NCBI GenBank assembly: GCA_029262715.1
Contig: JAJCYX010000397.1
Location: 1-34,365 of the forward strand
Reading direction: 5' to 3'
Length of the DNA stretch: 34,365 nucleotides
From: Chloroflexota bacterium
GTDB lineage: Bacteria; Chloroflexota; Dehalococcoidia; Lucifugimonadales; Lucifugimonadaceae
How positions within the stretch are numbered: position 1 is the first letter of the stretch; the number at the start of each line of letters is the position of its first letter. The notes beneath the pieces are model-generated. The model was not told the DNA's origin. It did no database searches and saw only the letters and a program-made list of their open reading frames with translations. The position numbers were made by a program, and so were the translations under genes. This document shows positions 1 through 8,214 of this stretch, piece by piece.

Positions 1-224
1 ACCTTGAGGCCGGCGCTGTGGCTGTCAGGTCGGTGGAAAATGTCCGGGAAGCCAGCGTCTCCGACCAGAGCATGAGCCTGATCGTGGATGACGTACGAAA
101 TGTGCTCCCGGAGCTTCTCGCAGCGTTGACGAAAGCCGGAGTGCTGGTCCGCAGCATCGACGTTAGCGAGCCCGATCTTGAGGCTGTGTTCCTCCACCTG
201 ACAGGGAAGGCGCTCAGGGACTGA
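1..224 (+). CDS. ABC transporter ATP-binding protein, C-terminal fragment
   Basis: Only the last 74 or so codons are inside the window, read in the frame that begins at base 3; the ATPase core lies off the left edge. The visible part is the C-terminal accessory domain (DUF4162-like) of ABC-2 type exporter ATPases and ends in the motif LEAVFLHLTGKALRD, which is typical of the very end of drug- or antibiotic-export ATPases. The stop codon overlaps the ATG of the next permease by one base (TGATG), so the two are translationally coupled. With the two permeases that follow it forms a three-gene ABC-2 exporter operon. The substrate cannot be read from the sequence. Confidence 0.85.
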   Translation, partial: LEAGAVAVRSVENVREASVSDQSMSLIVDDVRNVLPELLAALTKAGVLVRSIDVSEPDLEAVFLHLTGKALRD

Positions 225-1396
225 TGCTTCGTGTTGCCCTGGCGATAACGGCAAAGGACCTGAGGCAGCGCCTGCGTGACAGGTCGGCACTTGTTCTGGC
301 CCTTGTCGTGCCTCTCGCACTCACCTTCATCTTCGCCCAGAGTCTGAGCGGAATCAGCGGTGATGATTTCACATTTGAATATGCGCTGGTGGATCTTGAT
401 GGAGGTCCGGTGACCGAAGGATTCCGGGCGGGGCTGCAACAGCTCGAAGGTGCAGGTGTTGTTGAGCTGAGGTTCGAGGAGACACGCAGTGAAGGGTTGC
501 AACTGGCGGGCGACGGTGATGTTCAGGCGACATTTATCGTTCCAGACGGCTTCTCTAACGCCATCACTACCAACCAGACTGCCGGGATCGAGGTGATCGG
601 CAATGTCGATGAGCAGATCGCAACATCGGTCGCTCAGTCGATCGCTGAAGGTTTCATAAGCGAGGTCCGAGCCGTGCAGACGTCCGTCGGGACCGCTGCA
701 CTGAACCTGGGAGACGTGGATTTCGTCTCGCTTGCGGAGCGAGCAGAGATGTTCCCCGATCCGATCTTTGTCGAAGACGTTTCGGCATCACGCAAAGAGC
801 TTGATCTCAATACTTTTTACGCCGCGGGAATGGCGGTCTTCTTCCTCTTTTTCACCGTTCAGTTCGGCATCACCGGTGTGCTCGAAGAAAGGAAAGAGGG
901 CACGATGCGCCGTTTGCTTGCGGCACCCGCGCCGAAAGGTGCGATTCTGCTGGGGAAGCTGCTCACCGGCTTCATCCTGGGCATCGTCAGCATGGCAGTG
1001 CTGGCAACCGCCTCGACATACCTGCTGGACGCTGACTGGGGGAGCGCGGTCGGCGTTGGCATCTTGATAGTCATAGGTGTGATCGCCGCCGTTGCGATCA
1101 CCGCTCTGATCGCATCCTTCGCCAACACGCTGGAGCAGGCAGGAAGCGCGCAGTCGGTGGTGGCCCTGGTGTTCGGCATGCTCGGCGGGGCTTTCTTTCC
1201 CGTTGCCCAGGCAGGCGGCGTAATCCAGAAGCTCAGCCTGATCACCCCTCACGCCTGGTTCCTACGCGGCCTCAGCGACCTGCAAAGTGAAGGCGAGATC
1301 GTCGATATCTGGCCCTCTGTAGTTGCACTGCTCGTGTTCACCGTGGTGACCGGTTCACTTGCGGCTACCCGACTGGGAAAGACGGTGCGGCCTTGA
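224..1396 (+). CDS. ABC-2 type transporter permease (first)
   Basis: 390 residues, the normal length for an ABC-2 permease of the YhgE/LinY-like class. One membrane helix lies near residues 20-42, followed by an extracytoplasmic domain of about 150 residues and then five or so helices from about residue 198 to the end. The cytoplasmic loop after the second helix carries the family motif EERKEGTMRRLLAAP, and a later segment has TPHAWFLRGL, both typical of ABC-2 permeases. The start is fixed by one-base overlap with the upstream ATPase stop. The end overlaps the TTG start of the second permease by four bases. The two permeases probably form a heterodimer driven by the ATPase at the window edge, exporting an unknown lipid, drug or peptide. 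Confidence 0.9.
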   Translation: MLRVALAITAKDLRQRLRDRSALVLALVVPLALTFIFAQSLSGISGDDFTFEYALVDLDGGPVTEGFRAGLQQLEGAGVVELRFEETRSEGLQLAGDGDVQATFIVPDGFSNAITTNQTAGIEVIGNVDEQIATSVAQSIAEGFISEVRAVQTSVGTAALNLGDVDFVSLAERAEMFPDPIFVEDVSASRKELDLNTFYAAGMAVFFLFFTVQFGITGVLEERKEGTMRRLLAAPAPKGAILLGKLLTGFILGIVSMAVLATASTYLLDADWGSAVGVGILIVIGVIAAVAITALIASFANTLEQAGSAQSVVALVFGMLGGAFFPVAQAGGVIQKLSLITPHAWFLRGLSDLQSEGEIVDIWPSVVALLVFTVVTGSLAATRLGKTVRP

Positions 1397-2553
1397 AGTC
1401 GATCATCATCGCCGGTTACAACCTGCGTCGCCTGTTCAGAGACAGGTCGAACATCTTCTTCGTCATCATCCTGCCGATGATGCTGATCCTGCTGATCGGT
1501 TCGGTTTTTGGCGGAGGCTTCACCCCGGAAGTGGCCGTCTTCGATGCGTCTGACGATCCACGAAGCCGAAATATTGTCACTGCACTCCGGGAAGTGGAAG
1601 ACATAAAGATAAAAATTGTCTGGAGCGAAGACGATGTGGTTGATGCGGTGAGCCGGGGCGAGGTGCAGGCGGGTCTCGTGATTCCGTCGGGTATAACGAC
1701 ACAGGCTGAAGGAGGCCAGCCTGTCGCTGTCCGGTACTTCGGCAGGCAGGACACCCTGGCGCCGCAGTTACGGTCCACCGTGAACGCCATTGTGGCGCGT
1801 GAGAGCGCGGTGCTGCGTGCAGCGCTGTTTACGCAGAGTGAAGCCGGAACTCCGCTCGACGAGGCGACGCAACAGGCAGAGATCGTTCTTCAGAGCCTGC
1901 CCGAGCTGACCGTGGTTCTCAGTACCGTCGGTGAGGACCTGATAACTGATACAGACGGTTTCGATGCGAGCGCATCGGCAGAACTTTTGTTGTTCGTGTT
2001 CCTGACATCACTTACCGGTTCAGTGGCGCTGATCGAGACGCGAAACCTCGGGATCTCGAGGCGAATGCTTTCGACGCCCACCTCGGCACGCGCCTTGCTG
2101 TTTGGCGAAGCGCTCGGGCGGTACTCGGTCGGCCTGCTACAGGGGCTGATCATCATGGGAGGCTCCGCACTGCTGTTCGGGGTGGGTTGGGGGAACCCGG
2201 TCGCTGCGGTGCTGATCATGCTGCTGTTTGCGTTGGTGGGCGCGGGAGCGGGCATGCTGGTTGGAAGCGTGTTGACGAGCGAACAGCAGGCGCTTTCGGT
2301 GGGACTTCTGGTTGGGCTCGGCGGCGCGGCGATCGGTGGGAGCATGGTGCCGCTGGAGATCTTCCCAGACGTACTCCGAACTATTGCTCACGTGACCCCA
2401 CACGCCTGGGGTAACGACGCGTTCGCAACGCTTTTGCAGGATGGCGGTGGCGTTGCGGACATTGGGAAGGAACTTGGGATCCTGGCTGCCTACGCCGCAG
2501 GTCTGCTCCTGATATCAAGCTGGCTGTTCAGGCGGAAGATCACAGCCGGTTGA
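1393..2553 (+). CDS. ABC-2 type transporter permease (second)
   Basis: 386 residues with the same plan as the preceding permease: one N-terminal helix (about 20-42, rich in I/L/M), a soluble outer domain, then a helix cluster from about residue 195 to the C-terminus. The motifs ETRNLGISRRMLSTPTS and VTPHAWGNDA correspond to the conserved inner loop and late helix of the first permease, so the two arose by duplication. The start is a TTG inside the TTGA overlap with the previous gene, which argues for tight translational coupling. It ends only seven bases before the stop of the convergent M20 gene, leaving no room for a separate terminator. Confidence 0.9.
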   Translation: MKSIIIAGYNLRRLFRDRSNIFFVIILPMMLILLIGSVFGGGFTPEVAVFDASDDPRSRNIVTALREVEDIKIKIVWSEDDVVDAVSRGEVQAGLVIPSGITTQAEGGQPVAVRYFGRQDTLAPQLRSTVNAIVARESAVLRAALFTQSEAGTPLDEATQQAEIVLQSLPELTVVLSTVGEDLITDTDGFDASASAELLLFVFLTSLTGSVALIETRNLGISRRMLSTPTSARALLFGEALGRYSVGLLQGLIIMGGSALLFGVGWGNPVAAVLIMLLFALVGAGAGMLVGSVLTSEQQALSVGLLVGLGGAAIGGSMVPLEIFPDVLRTIAHVTPHAWGNDAFATLLQDGGGVADIGKELGILAAYAAGLLLISSWLFRRKITAG

Positions 2554-2559
2554 GTTTTC

Positions 2560-3723
2560 TCACTTCAGGTAGTCCAATGCGGACCGCACGAATATCTCGG
2601 TTCCAATCGGCAGGCAGTCTTCGTCGAAATCGAATCTCGCGTTGTGGTGGCCTTCCGTGCCCTCCTTCGCCGCGCCGAGCAGGAAGTAGGTTCCGGGGAT
2701 TCGGTTCAGGAACTCTGCCATGTCATCGCCAACGCTCACCGGCGGCGACTCGTCCACGCTCTCCTCACCTGCAACCTGCGCCGCAATCCCGGAGACCCAA
2801 TTCGCCACACCCGGGTTGTTGATCACCGGCGGTGCGCCGTACAGGTGTTCGAGGCTGGCAGTCCCTCGCATGGCTGATGCAACGTTGGCGGTGATGCGAC
2901 GCAGCGAGTCGAATATCTGCTCCCGCACTTCCGGTATGTATGCCCTAACAGTTCCCTCCACGACCACATTGTCTGCGATCACGTTCGGAGCGCTACCGCC
3001 GTGTATCTGGCCGAACGTGACCACGCCCATCTCGTTCGGTGACAACTCCCGGCTGACGATGGTCTGCGCTGTCGAAACGATCTGCGCCGCCATCGCCACA
3101 GGATCAACGGTCATGTGCGGCATGGCGCCGTGTCCGCCTTTCCCGGTGACCTCAATGCGAATGGCGTCTGCGCTGGCAAAAACGGTGCCGCGGTTGACTC
3201 CGACGAACCCGGTTGGCAACTGATTCCAGAGGTGTGTGCCGATCACGCGGTCGGACTGCCAACGGTCGAAAAGGCCGTCCTGCTCCATGGCAAGTGCGCC
3301 GGTGACGATTTCCTCAGCGGGTTGAAATGCGAAAACCACCCGGCCTTTGAGCCGGTCCTTCATGGGTGCCAGCAACTCGGCGGCCGCGACGGCCATCGTT
3401 ATGTGCCCGTCGTGACCGCATGCGTGCATCACACCGTTCTCGGATGCGAACTCCAGCCCGGTTTTTTCGATCACCGGCAGTCCGTCGATATCAGCCCTGA
3501 CCATGAGCGAGGGACCGTCGGATGAGCCGTTCAAGACACCAACCACGCCGGTCTGACCGATTCCGGTGTGAACCTCTAGCCCGGCCGCTTTAAGCCGGTC
3601 GGCAATATAGGCCGCTGTGGCGGTCTCTTTGAAGCCGGTCTCAGGCATGGCATGCAGCTTGCGCCGCATCGCAACGATGTCTGTGAGCTTGCTCTGGACG
3701 GACTCTCGAACTGGATCAGGCAT
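2560..3723 (-). CDS. M20D family amidohydrolase (hippurate/N-acyl amino acid hydrolase-like)
   Basis: 387 residues from the ATG at 3723, chosen because GGAG lies 8 nt upstream and the product then starts as family members do; the frame stays open further upstream to 3849 but only through repeat-derived DNA. Metal-binding motifs of M20D peptidases are present: HACGHDGH at residues 100-107 (Cys102, His104), QPAEE at 134-138, and a late GHHNARFDFDE. The family hydrolyses N-acyl or N-aroyl amino acids, or the amide of IAA conjugates, with two metal ions in the cytoplasm; the exact substrate is not predictable. It is a monocistronic gene convergent with the ABC operon. Confidence 0.9.
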   Translation of the reverse strand: MPDPVRESVQSKLTDIVAMRRKLHAMPETGFKETATAAYIADRLKAAGLEVHTGIGQTGVVGVLNGSSDGPSLMVRADIDGLPVIEKTGLEFASENGVMHACGHDGHITMAVAAAELLAPMKDRLKGRVVFAFQPAEEIVTGALAMEQDGLFDRWQSDRVIGTHLWNQLPTGFVGVNRGTVFASADAIRIEVTGKGGHGAMPHMTVDPVAMAAQIVSTAQTIVSRELSPNEMGVVTFGQIHGGSAPNVIADNVVVEGTVRAYIPEVREQIFDSLRRITANVASAMRGTASLEHLYGAPPVINNPGVANWVSGIAAQVAGEESVDESPPVSVGDDMAEFLNRIPGTYFLLGAAKEGTEGHHNARFDFDEDCLPIGTEIFVRSALDYLK

Positions 3724-3783
3724 GTGCAGGTCTCCGTGGAGTTGTGAATCTCCCTCACTCTTGATGGGAGAGGGTGAAGATTT

Positions 3784-4130
3784 GTCATCCCGACCATCGC
3801 GGAGGGATCTTACCGTACAACGTGAGATCACCAACACACTCTGAATCAATCCGTTCGGCTTCGCTCAGGACAAAGTCGGCTCTGCCGACAAGATCGTTAG
3901 AAGCTGTGTGGAGGCGGTAAATCTACCTCCCAGATTCAGGTGCCCTCTGGGCGCGAGTCAGAGGGTGGGTCGCCCGTGCAAGTGAGTCACGTTGGTCTTT
4001 CGAGCCGAAACGACCTTCTCCTAAATTGGGAGAGGCGATTGGGCGAATTTTCATCGAAGCCAACTTAATCCAGAATCTCTCAGTTGGCCTCATGAATACG
4101 GTCAGATCCCTCCGCTTTGGTCGGGATGAC
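3784..4130. repeat. MITE-like intergenic repeat with terminal inverted repeats
   Basis: The left end (3784-3810) and the inverted right end (4104-4130) match at 25 of 27 positions; both contain GTCATCCCGACC and GCGGAGGGATCT. The interior (about 3945-4045) resembles a stretch at about 7895-8000, with shared blocks AGAGGGTGGGT, CGAAACGACC and GGGAGAG, and its right part resembles 8030-8145. There is no coding capacity for a transposase. Such short palindromic, non-coding, dispersed elements are usually moved by a transposase supplied elsewhere; that is inferred. Confidence 0.7.
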
Positions 4131-4175
4131 ACGGCTATCGGTCTCTGGTAGCCGGAGTCTAGCACCGGCTGCTGT

Positions 4176-4181
4176 TAAACT
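4176..4181 (+). promoter_or_regulatory. putative -10 box of a leaderless transcript (LON-domain gene)
   Basis: TAAACT lies 8 nt before the ATG at 4190 and no Shine-Dalgarno sequence is present. The same arrangement, TAnnnT 8-9 nt before ATG, occurs at 10260, 25978 and 30769. Transcription would then start at or next to the ATG. Confidence 0.4.
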
Positions 4182-4189
4182 CCGGCCGC

Positions 4190-4846
4190 ATGAGCCGGTC
4201 TCTCCCTTTATTCCCCCTGGACATGGTCCTGTTCCCTGGCGCAGTAGCGGCGCTCCAGATATTCGAGCCGCGTTACCGGGAGATGCTGCGGGACTGCATG
4301 GCCGACGACCGCAGGTTCGGCATCGTCCTGATCAAGAGCGGCACAGACACAGGACCCACGGCCGAGCCATTCAAGGTCGGCACAGTTGCGCACATCACCG
4401 AAATAGGAGCGCCGCGTCGTGGCGCCATTCCAATCACAGTCGTCGGAGAGTCCCGCTTTCGTTTGATCGAGGAGAGCCGGGTCAGGCCCTACCTGAGCGC
4501 AACGGTGGATGTGCTGGAAGACGACCCTGAGGACATGGCGTCGGACGAGATCGCGTTGGCGTCGCATGATTCAACACGCCGGTATCTCGGAACGTTGCTG
4601 GCCTCGCAGGGCGTCTACAGGGCTGAGCCCGAAATCCCGGCCGATCCGGTGAAGTTGTCGTACTACATGGGGATGATTGCGACATCTGCATCGAACCGGT
4701 CTTTACAGAGGTTGCTCGAGCCGGAGCGGCTGGGCGACAGGCTGCAGGCGGGAATTGCGATGCTGGAGGAGGAGGCGGACCGCCTGCGAGAGGCGTTCAT
4801 GCGGTCCGGTCCGGGAAGAGAGAGGTCGCTGTTTTCGAGTAATTGA
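4190..4846 (+). CDS. LON N-terminal substrate-binding domain protein
   Basis: 218 residues. The N-terminus (LPLFPLDMVLFPG, then LQIFEPRYREML) is the hallmark of the PUA-like N-terminal domain of Lon protease, here as a stand-alone protein (COG2802 type) with no ATPase or peptidase part. It continues with VGTVAHI, then a GESRFRLIE block typical of the domain, and a helical C-terminal half with an acidic, probably coiled segment near residues 190-205. Stand-alone LON-domain proteins are thought to bind unfolded or specific protein substrates; the bacterial function is poorly known. It is probably transcribed together with the DUF402 gene, whose start lies 18 bases downstream. Confidence 0.85.
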   Translation: MSRSLPLFPLDMVLFPGAVAALQIFEPRYREMLRDCMADDRRFGIVLIKSGTDTGPTAEPFKVGTVAHITEIGAPRRGAIPITVVGESRFRLIEESRVRPYLSATVDVLEDDPEDMASDEIALASHDSTRRYLGTLLASQGVYRAEPEIPADPVKLSYYMGMIATSASNRSLQRLLEPERLGDRLQAGIAMLEEEADRLREAFMRSGPGRERSLFSSN

Positions 4847-4864
4847 CGCTGGAGGGAGATTACG

Positions 4865-5371
4865 TTGGCGATGTATCACGAGCCCGGCGAACTGGTTGTG
4901 CTCCGCAACTACCATCCTGATCTGGGTACCGAACGAGGCTCGGTTGCCAGGGTCGTCGAGGACAGCAGCGAGCGGACCGTTCTCTACATCGCCGCCGGTA
5001 GCGGTTACAAGCAGGTGATCTGGACGGGCAATGCGCCGCCTGAGGCAAGCCAGGTCGGCAAGTTCCGGGATGGTGTTTGGTCTCGCTACAGCGTGCTGCG
5101 AATCATGTATCCCGGCGTCCCGTACTCAATCTGGAAGATGTGGCGCGCGGACGATGGCAGCTTCGTCCGCTGGTACGTGAACCTCGAATCGCCCTTTGAG
5201 CGGGCTCAGTACGGCTTCGATGTGATCGATTACGAGCTCGACATCGTCGTAAATCCTGATTGGACCGGGGAGTGGAAGGACGAGGACGCCCTTGCGAGGC
5301 TGGTTGAGGTCGGTGTGTTCAACAGGGATCAGTCGACAGATTTCAAGCAGTACGGGCTGGGTGCCCTGTAA
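4865..5371 (+). CDS. DUF402 (FomD/Ntdp-like) protein, shortened by an in-frame stop
   Basis: 168 residues to a TAA at 5369-5371. The TTG at 4865 is preferred because GGAGGG (4851-4856) sits 8 nt upstream; the ATG at 4871 would be 14 nt away. The core WYVNLESPFERAQYGFDVID and the DYELDIVVNPD stretch are the DUF402 signature, with the acidic residues that bind divalent metal in FomD-like and Ntdp nucleoside diphosphate/triphosphate hydrolases. After the TAA the same frame continues for 35 codons to a TGA at 5477-5479 and encodes PFNEPWPEWRPDPSWGPL, the usual C-terminal end of long family members. The gene therefore looks like a full-length DUF402 gene broken by one nonsense codon. The catalytic core is upstream of the stop, so it may still work. 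Confidence 0.8.
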   Translation: MAMYHEPGELVVLRNYHPDLGTERGSVARVVEDSSERTVLYIAAGSGYKQVIWTGNAPPEASQVGKFRDGVWSRYSVLRIMYPGVPYSIWKMWRADDGSFVRWYVNLESPFERAQYGFDVIDYELDIVVNPDWTGEWKDEDALARLVEVGVFNRDQSTDFKQYGLGAL

Positions 5372-5479
5372 AGAGTGGAGAATCGTTCCGAGCCGTTTAA
5401 TGAGCCGTGGCCCGAGTGGCGGCCAGACCCGTCCTGGGGACCGCTGAAGATGCCGGAAGACGAATCACGGTTAATCTGA
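5372..5479 (+). pseudogene. C-terminal part of the DUF402 gene beyond the in-frame stop
   Basis: 35 sense codons in the same frame as the upstream DUF402 gene, with no frameshift, ending in TGA at 5477-5479. The Pro/Trp-rich sequence EPWPEWRPDPSW resembles the C-terminus of DUF402 proteins. There is no start codon or ribosome binding site of its own. It is either untranslated relic sequence, made by stop readthrough, or evidence of a sequencing error in the TAA. Confidence 0.6.
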
Positions 5480-5487
5480 GATAAAGA

Positions 5488-5519
5488 GCGGGCGCCGGCA
5501 TGATGATGACAGCGCCCGC
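5488..5519 (-). terminator. hairpin between convergent DUF402 and aldolase genes
   Basis: A perfect 8-bp stem GCGGGCGC/GCGCCCGC (5488-5495 and 5512-5519) with a 16-nt loop. Read on the minus strand it is followed by TCTTTAT, so it best serves as the terminator of the aldolase gene; it could also stop transcripts from the left. Confidence 0.6.
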
Positions 5520-5546
5520 AACCGGTCAGATTCCAATAAGTCGAAC

Positions 5547-6575
5547 CTACGTTGCGTAGTTGCCTTCTCTGGCTGCGGCGTTTGCCCTGCCCCGCTCCTG
5601 GAACGCTGCCTGTGCTGCCGGGATGTTCTCCGGATTGCCTGCCCACGCCTTCTGCGGTGCAGCCTGCAGACCGCGGCCGTACGAGTAAGTGAGTTGCCAG
5701 GGAGCGCCGTGCGCCTTGCCATACTTTGCGATGGCGTCGAGGTTCACCGTGGCTTCTTCGTCACCCTGTCCACCGGACAGGAATGCGATTCCCGGCACTG
5801 CGGCCGGTACCGTGCGAAGGAAGCAATTTACTGTTAGCTCGGCGACCTCAGCCGCGCTCGCCCGGTTTGCAGCGTCCTTGCCTGAGAGAACCATATTTGG
5901 CTTTAGAACAATGCCCTCAAGCGAGACTCGATGGCTGAGCAGCTCATCGAACGTTCGACGCAGCGTTAGCTCCGTTACCTCGTGGCAACGGTCGATCGAG
6001 TGGTCGCCGTCCATCAGCACCTCGGGTTCCACTATCGGGACCAGGCCTGCTTCCTGCGCCAGGGCAGCGTAGCGTGCCAACGCATGAGCATTGGTGTCGA
6101 TGGCGCAGTCCGTCGGGATATCTTTGCCAATGTTGATGACGGCGCGCCACTTGGTAAATCTTGCGCCCTGCTCGCGATAGGTGTTCAGCCGGTCTCGAAG
6201 GCCGTCGAGACCTTCCGTGATCACTTCGCCCGGAGCGCCCGCCAGCGCGTGGGTGCTCTTGTCAACCTTGACGCCGGGAATTACGCCTTTTCGGTTGAGC
6301 ATCTCGACAAAGCTCGTGCCATCGCCTGATTTCTGTGCCAGCGTTTCTTCGAAGAGGATCACACCGCTGATATAGTCGCCTATGTCCGATGTCGAAAAGA
6401 GAGCGCCACGATACTGCTTTCGGTTCTCTTCCGTGTTCTCGACACCGATAGCGTCGAACCGCTTCGCAATGGTGCCCGTGCTCTCATCAGCCGCAAGGAT
6501 TCCCTTGCCAGGCTGCACCATGGCAGCAGCGGTCTCGTGAAGGGATGTGGCGGGAGCTACCGTTTCTGTAGCCAT
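5547..6575 (-). CDS. fda: class I fructose-bisphosphate aldolase
   Basis: 342 residues, the full length of class I aldolases. The N-terminus has GKGILAADESTGTIAKRF, and the active-site signature LEGIVLKPNM is intact; the Schiff-base lysine is Lys225 (codon at 5901-5903). The family reversibly splits fructose 1,6-bisphosphate to DHAP and glyceraldehyde 3-phosphate without metal, in the cytoplasm. The ATG at 6575 has GGAGG 9 nt upstream. It is transcribed away from the FBPase gene with a 271-base gap, so the two consecutive enzymes of gluconeogenesis share an upstream region. Class I aldolase is less common in bacteria than class II, and is found in several Chloroflexota, Cyanobacteria and Proteobacteria. 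Confidence 0.95.
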   Translation of the reverse strand: MATETVAPATSLHETAAAMVQPGKGILAADESTGTIAKRFDAIGVENTEENRKQYRGALFSTSDIGDYISGVILFEETLAQKSGDGTSFVEMLNRKGVIPGVKVDKSTHALAGAPGEVITEGLDGLRDRLNTYREQGARFTKWRAVINIGKDIPTDCAIDTNAHALARYAALAQEAGLVPIVEPEVLMDGDHSIDRCHEVTELTLRRTFDELLSHRVSLEGIVLKPNMVLSGKDAANRASAAEVAELTVNCFLRTVPAAVPGIAFLSGGQGDEEATVNLDAIAKYGKAHGAPWQLTYSYGRGLQAAPQKAWAGNPENIPAAQAAFQERGRANAAAREGNYAT

Positions 6576-6846
6576 TTGATATGTCCTCCGTCCGATGGAA
6601 GGCCGTGCGATGCACTGGCAAGAGTACCCACAGTGTTATGGGATAATTGTTCCCAAAGATTAGGCCAACTGCCGTCTGCGGACAATGCCCAATTACCCGA
6701 TCTGTTCGCACCATCGGGCTAATCTCATGTTGTACTTACGGTTCACCCACCGGTAACCGCCTGTAACGTGATATGTACGTGTAGTCGCGTAACCTGATCG
6801 CCTGATTTGACCGATTTGAGGCCGATTTCGAGTTAGGGAAGAGAAG
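6576..6846. promoter_or_regulatory. divergent upstream region between aldolase and FBPase genes
   Basis: 271 bases that must hold the promoters of both gluconeogenic genes. The two Shine-Dalgarno sequences (GGAGG for the aldolase, AGGGAAGAGA for FBPase) are clear. No convincing operator palindrome or paired -35/-10 boxes can be chosen by eye. Confidence 0.4.
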
Positions 6847-7827
6847 ATGCCGCAGAGAACGTTGACCATCACCCAGTTCATTCTCGAACGAGAGCGTGAC
6901 CATCCACAGGCGACGGGCGATTTCACGGCGCTACTGAACGCCATTGCACTGGCCGGCAAGCGCATATCTGTGGATGTGAACCGCGCCGGGCTGACTGACA
7001 TCATCGGTCGCACCGGCGAGATTAACGTTCAGGACGAACAGGTCCAGAAGCTGGACACAATCGCCAATACCCAGTTTGTCACTGCGCTGACGCCAACTGG
7101 TCTTGTCTGCGCTATCGGCTCGGAAGAGGTAGAAGAACCGATCCCGATTGAGCACGGCGAGGATGGCCGTTACGTGGTCCTCTTTGATCCTCTTGATGGC
7201 TCGTCGAACATCGATGTCGCCGCGCCGATTGGGACAATCTTCTCCATCTATCGCCGAAAGACAGCTCCCGGATCAGGCTCGAACGCGCTGGAGGACATGC
7301 TCCAGCCGGGACGTGATCTTGAAGCTGCCGGATACGTGCTCTACGGCTCTTCGACCATGATGGCTTACTCGACCGGTTCGGGCGTTCACCTGTTTACGCT
7401 CGACCCAGCGATTGGCGAATTTATCCTGACCGACTCCGACCTGAGGGACGATGGAGGGGCGAAGGTCTATTCGACGAACGAAGGGAATTCGTCTCGTTGG
7501 AACCAGGTTGACATCGACTGGGTGGGACAATTGAAATCCGAGGGTTACTCGGCCCGCTACATCGGGGCGCTGGTGGCCGATTTTCACCGCAACCTGCTGC
7601 GTGGAGGGATCTTCGCCTATCCGGGAGACAGCAAGTCGCCAAACGGCAAGCTGCGTTTGCTGTACGAGGCGGCACCGCTCTCCTTTGTGATCGAGCAGGC
7701 AGGCGGCAAAGCGACAGACGGCAGGCAGCGCATCCTGGACATCGTTCCAACTGAGCTTCACCAGCGGACACCGCTCTACATCGGTAGCGCGAATGAGGTA
7801 GACCGAATCCTGGCAATGCGGTCGTAG
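6847..7827 (+). CDS. fbp: class 1 fructose-1,6-bisphosphatase
   Basis: 326 residues, normal length for class 1 FBPase. The metal-binding motif FDPLDGSSNIDV is intact (DPLDGSSN at residues 114-121), and the substrate-binding block GKLRLLYEAAPLSF is followed by EQAGGKATDG, both family signatures. It removes the C1 phosphate of fructose 1,6-bisphosphate to give fructose 6-phosphate, the irreversible step of gluconeogenesis (and of the Calvin cycle where present; nothing else here points to carbon fixation). The ATG at 6847 follows AGGGAAGAGA closely. Its head-to-head position with the class I aldolase supports a gluconeogenic pair. Confidence 0.95.
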   Translation: MPQRTLTITQFILERERDHPQATGDFTALLNAIALAGKRISVDVNRAGLTDIIGRTGEINVQDEQVQKLDTIANTQFVTALTPTGLVCAIGSEEVEEPIPIEHGEDGRYVVLFDPLDGSSNIDVAAPIGTIFSIYRRKTAPGSGSNALEDMLQPGRDLEAAGYVLYGSSTMMAYSTGSGVHLFTLDPAIGEFILTDSDLRDDGGAKVYSTNEGNSSRWNQVDIDWVGQLKSEGYSARYIGALVADFHRNLLRGGIFAYPGDSKSPNGKLRLLYEAAPLSFVIEQAGGKATDGRQRILDIVPTELHQRTPLYIGSANEVDRILAMRS

Positions 7828-7879
7828 GCTGCGAATTCGAGGAAGGTTGTCGGTGCTCGAATTGTTCGTTCGGCGGATT

Positions 7880-8145
7880 TTCCCTCACTGCCAGGGAGGG
7901 AGTTAGAGGGTGGGTTGCTCAGTCTATGAGATCAACTTGATCTTCGGCACGAAACGACCCTCACCCTGACCCTCTCCCAATCTGGGAGAGAGGATAGCTG
8001 TCACGACGGACGGTTCTGTCATTCTGAACTTGATTCAGAATCTCTCGGGCGAGCCTGCATAAACGGTAGAGTGGTTCGCATATTGCTCGAAAGAGCCGGC
8101 TCAGTGTTGTGCCCAGTAAGATCTCTCCGCTACGGTCGAGATGAC
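7880..8145. repeat. partial copy of the composite intergenic repeat
   Basis: Shares with the 3784-4130 element the order AGAGGGTGGGT, CGAAACGACC, a CTCCCAATCTGGGAGAG hairpin, CAGAATCTCTC and a right end GATCTCTCCGCTACGGTCGAGATGAC that matches its terminal repeat. A GTCATTCTGAACTTGATTC block (8018-8044) is the same unit that forms the inverted repeat at 9208-9279. A left terminal repeat is not recognisable, so this copy is incomplete or decayed. It fills the 387-base gap between FBPase and the dehydrogenase gene; nothing else is seen there. Confidence 0.65.
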
Positions 8146-8214
8146 AAACGTGGCCGCATCACAAACCCGGTTCAAGATGACCGAACGTTATCCACTGACA
8201 ATTGAGGAACATCT

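Larger units (their letters stand above)
3724..4189. other. intergenic region filled by a repeat element
   Basis: 466 bases between the divergent M20 and LON-domain genes. Most of it is the MITE-like element at 3784-4130; the rest carries the ribosome binding site of the M20 gene and the presumed promoter of the LON-domain gene. Several short open frames cross it but they follow the repeat and no gene is supported. Confidence 0.6.

Noticed and set aside
3724..3849. Longer N-terminus for the M20 amidohydrolase
   Set aside because: The extra 42 codons translate repeat DNA and lie before a good ribosome binding site that serves the ATG at 3723.
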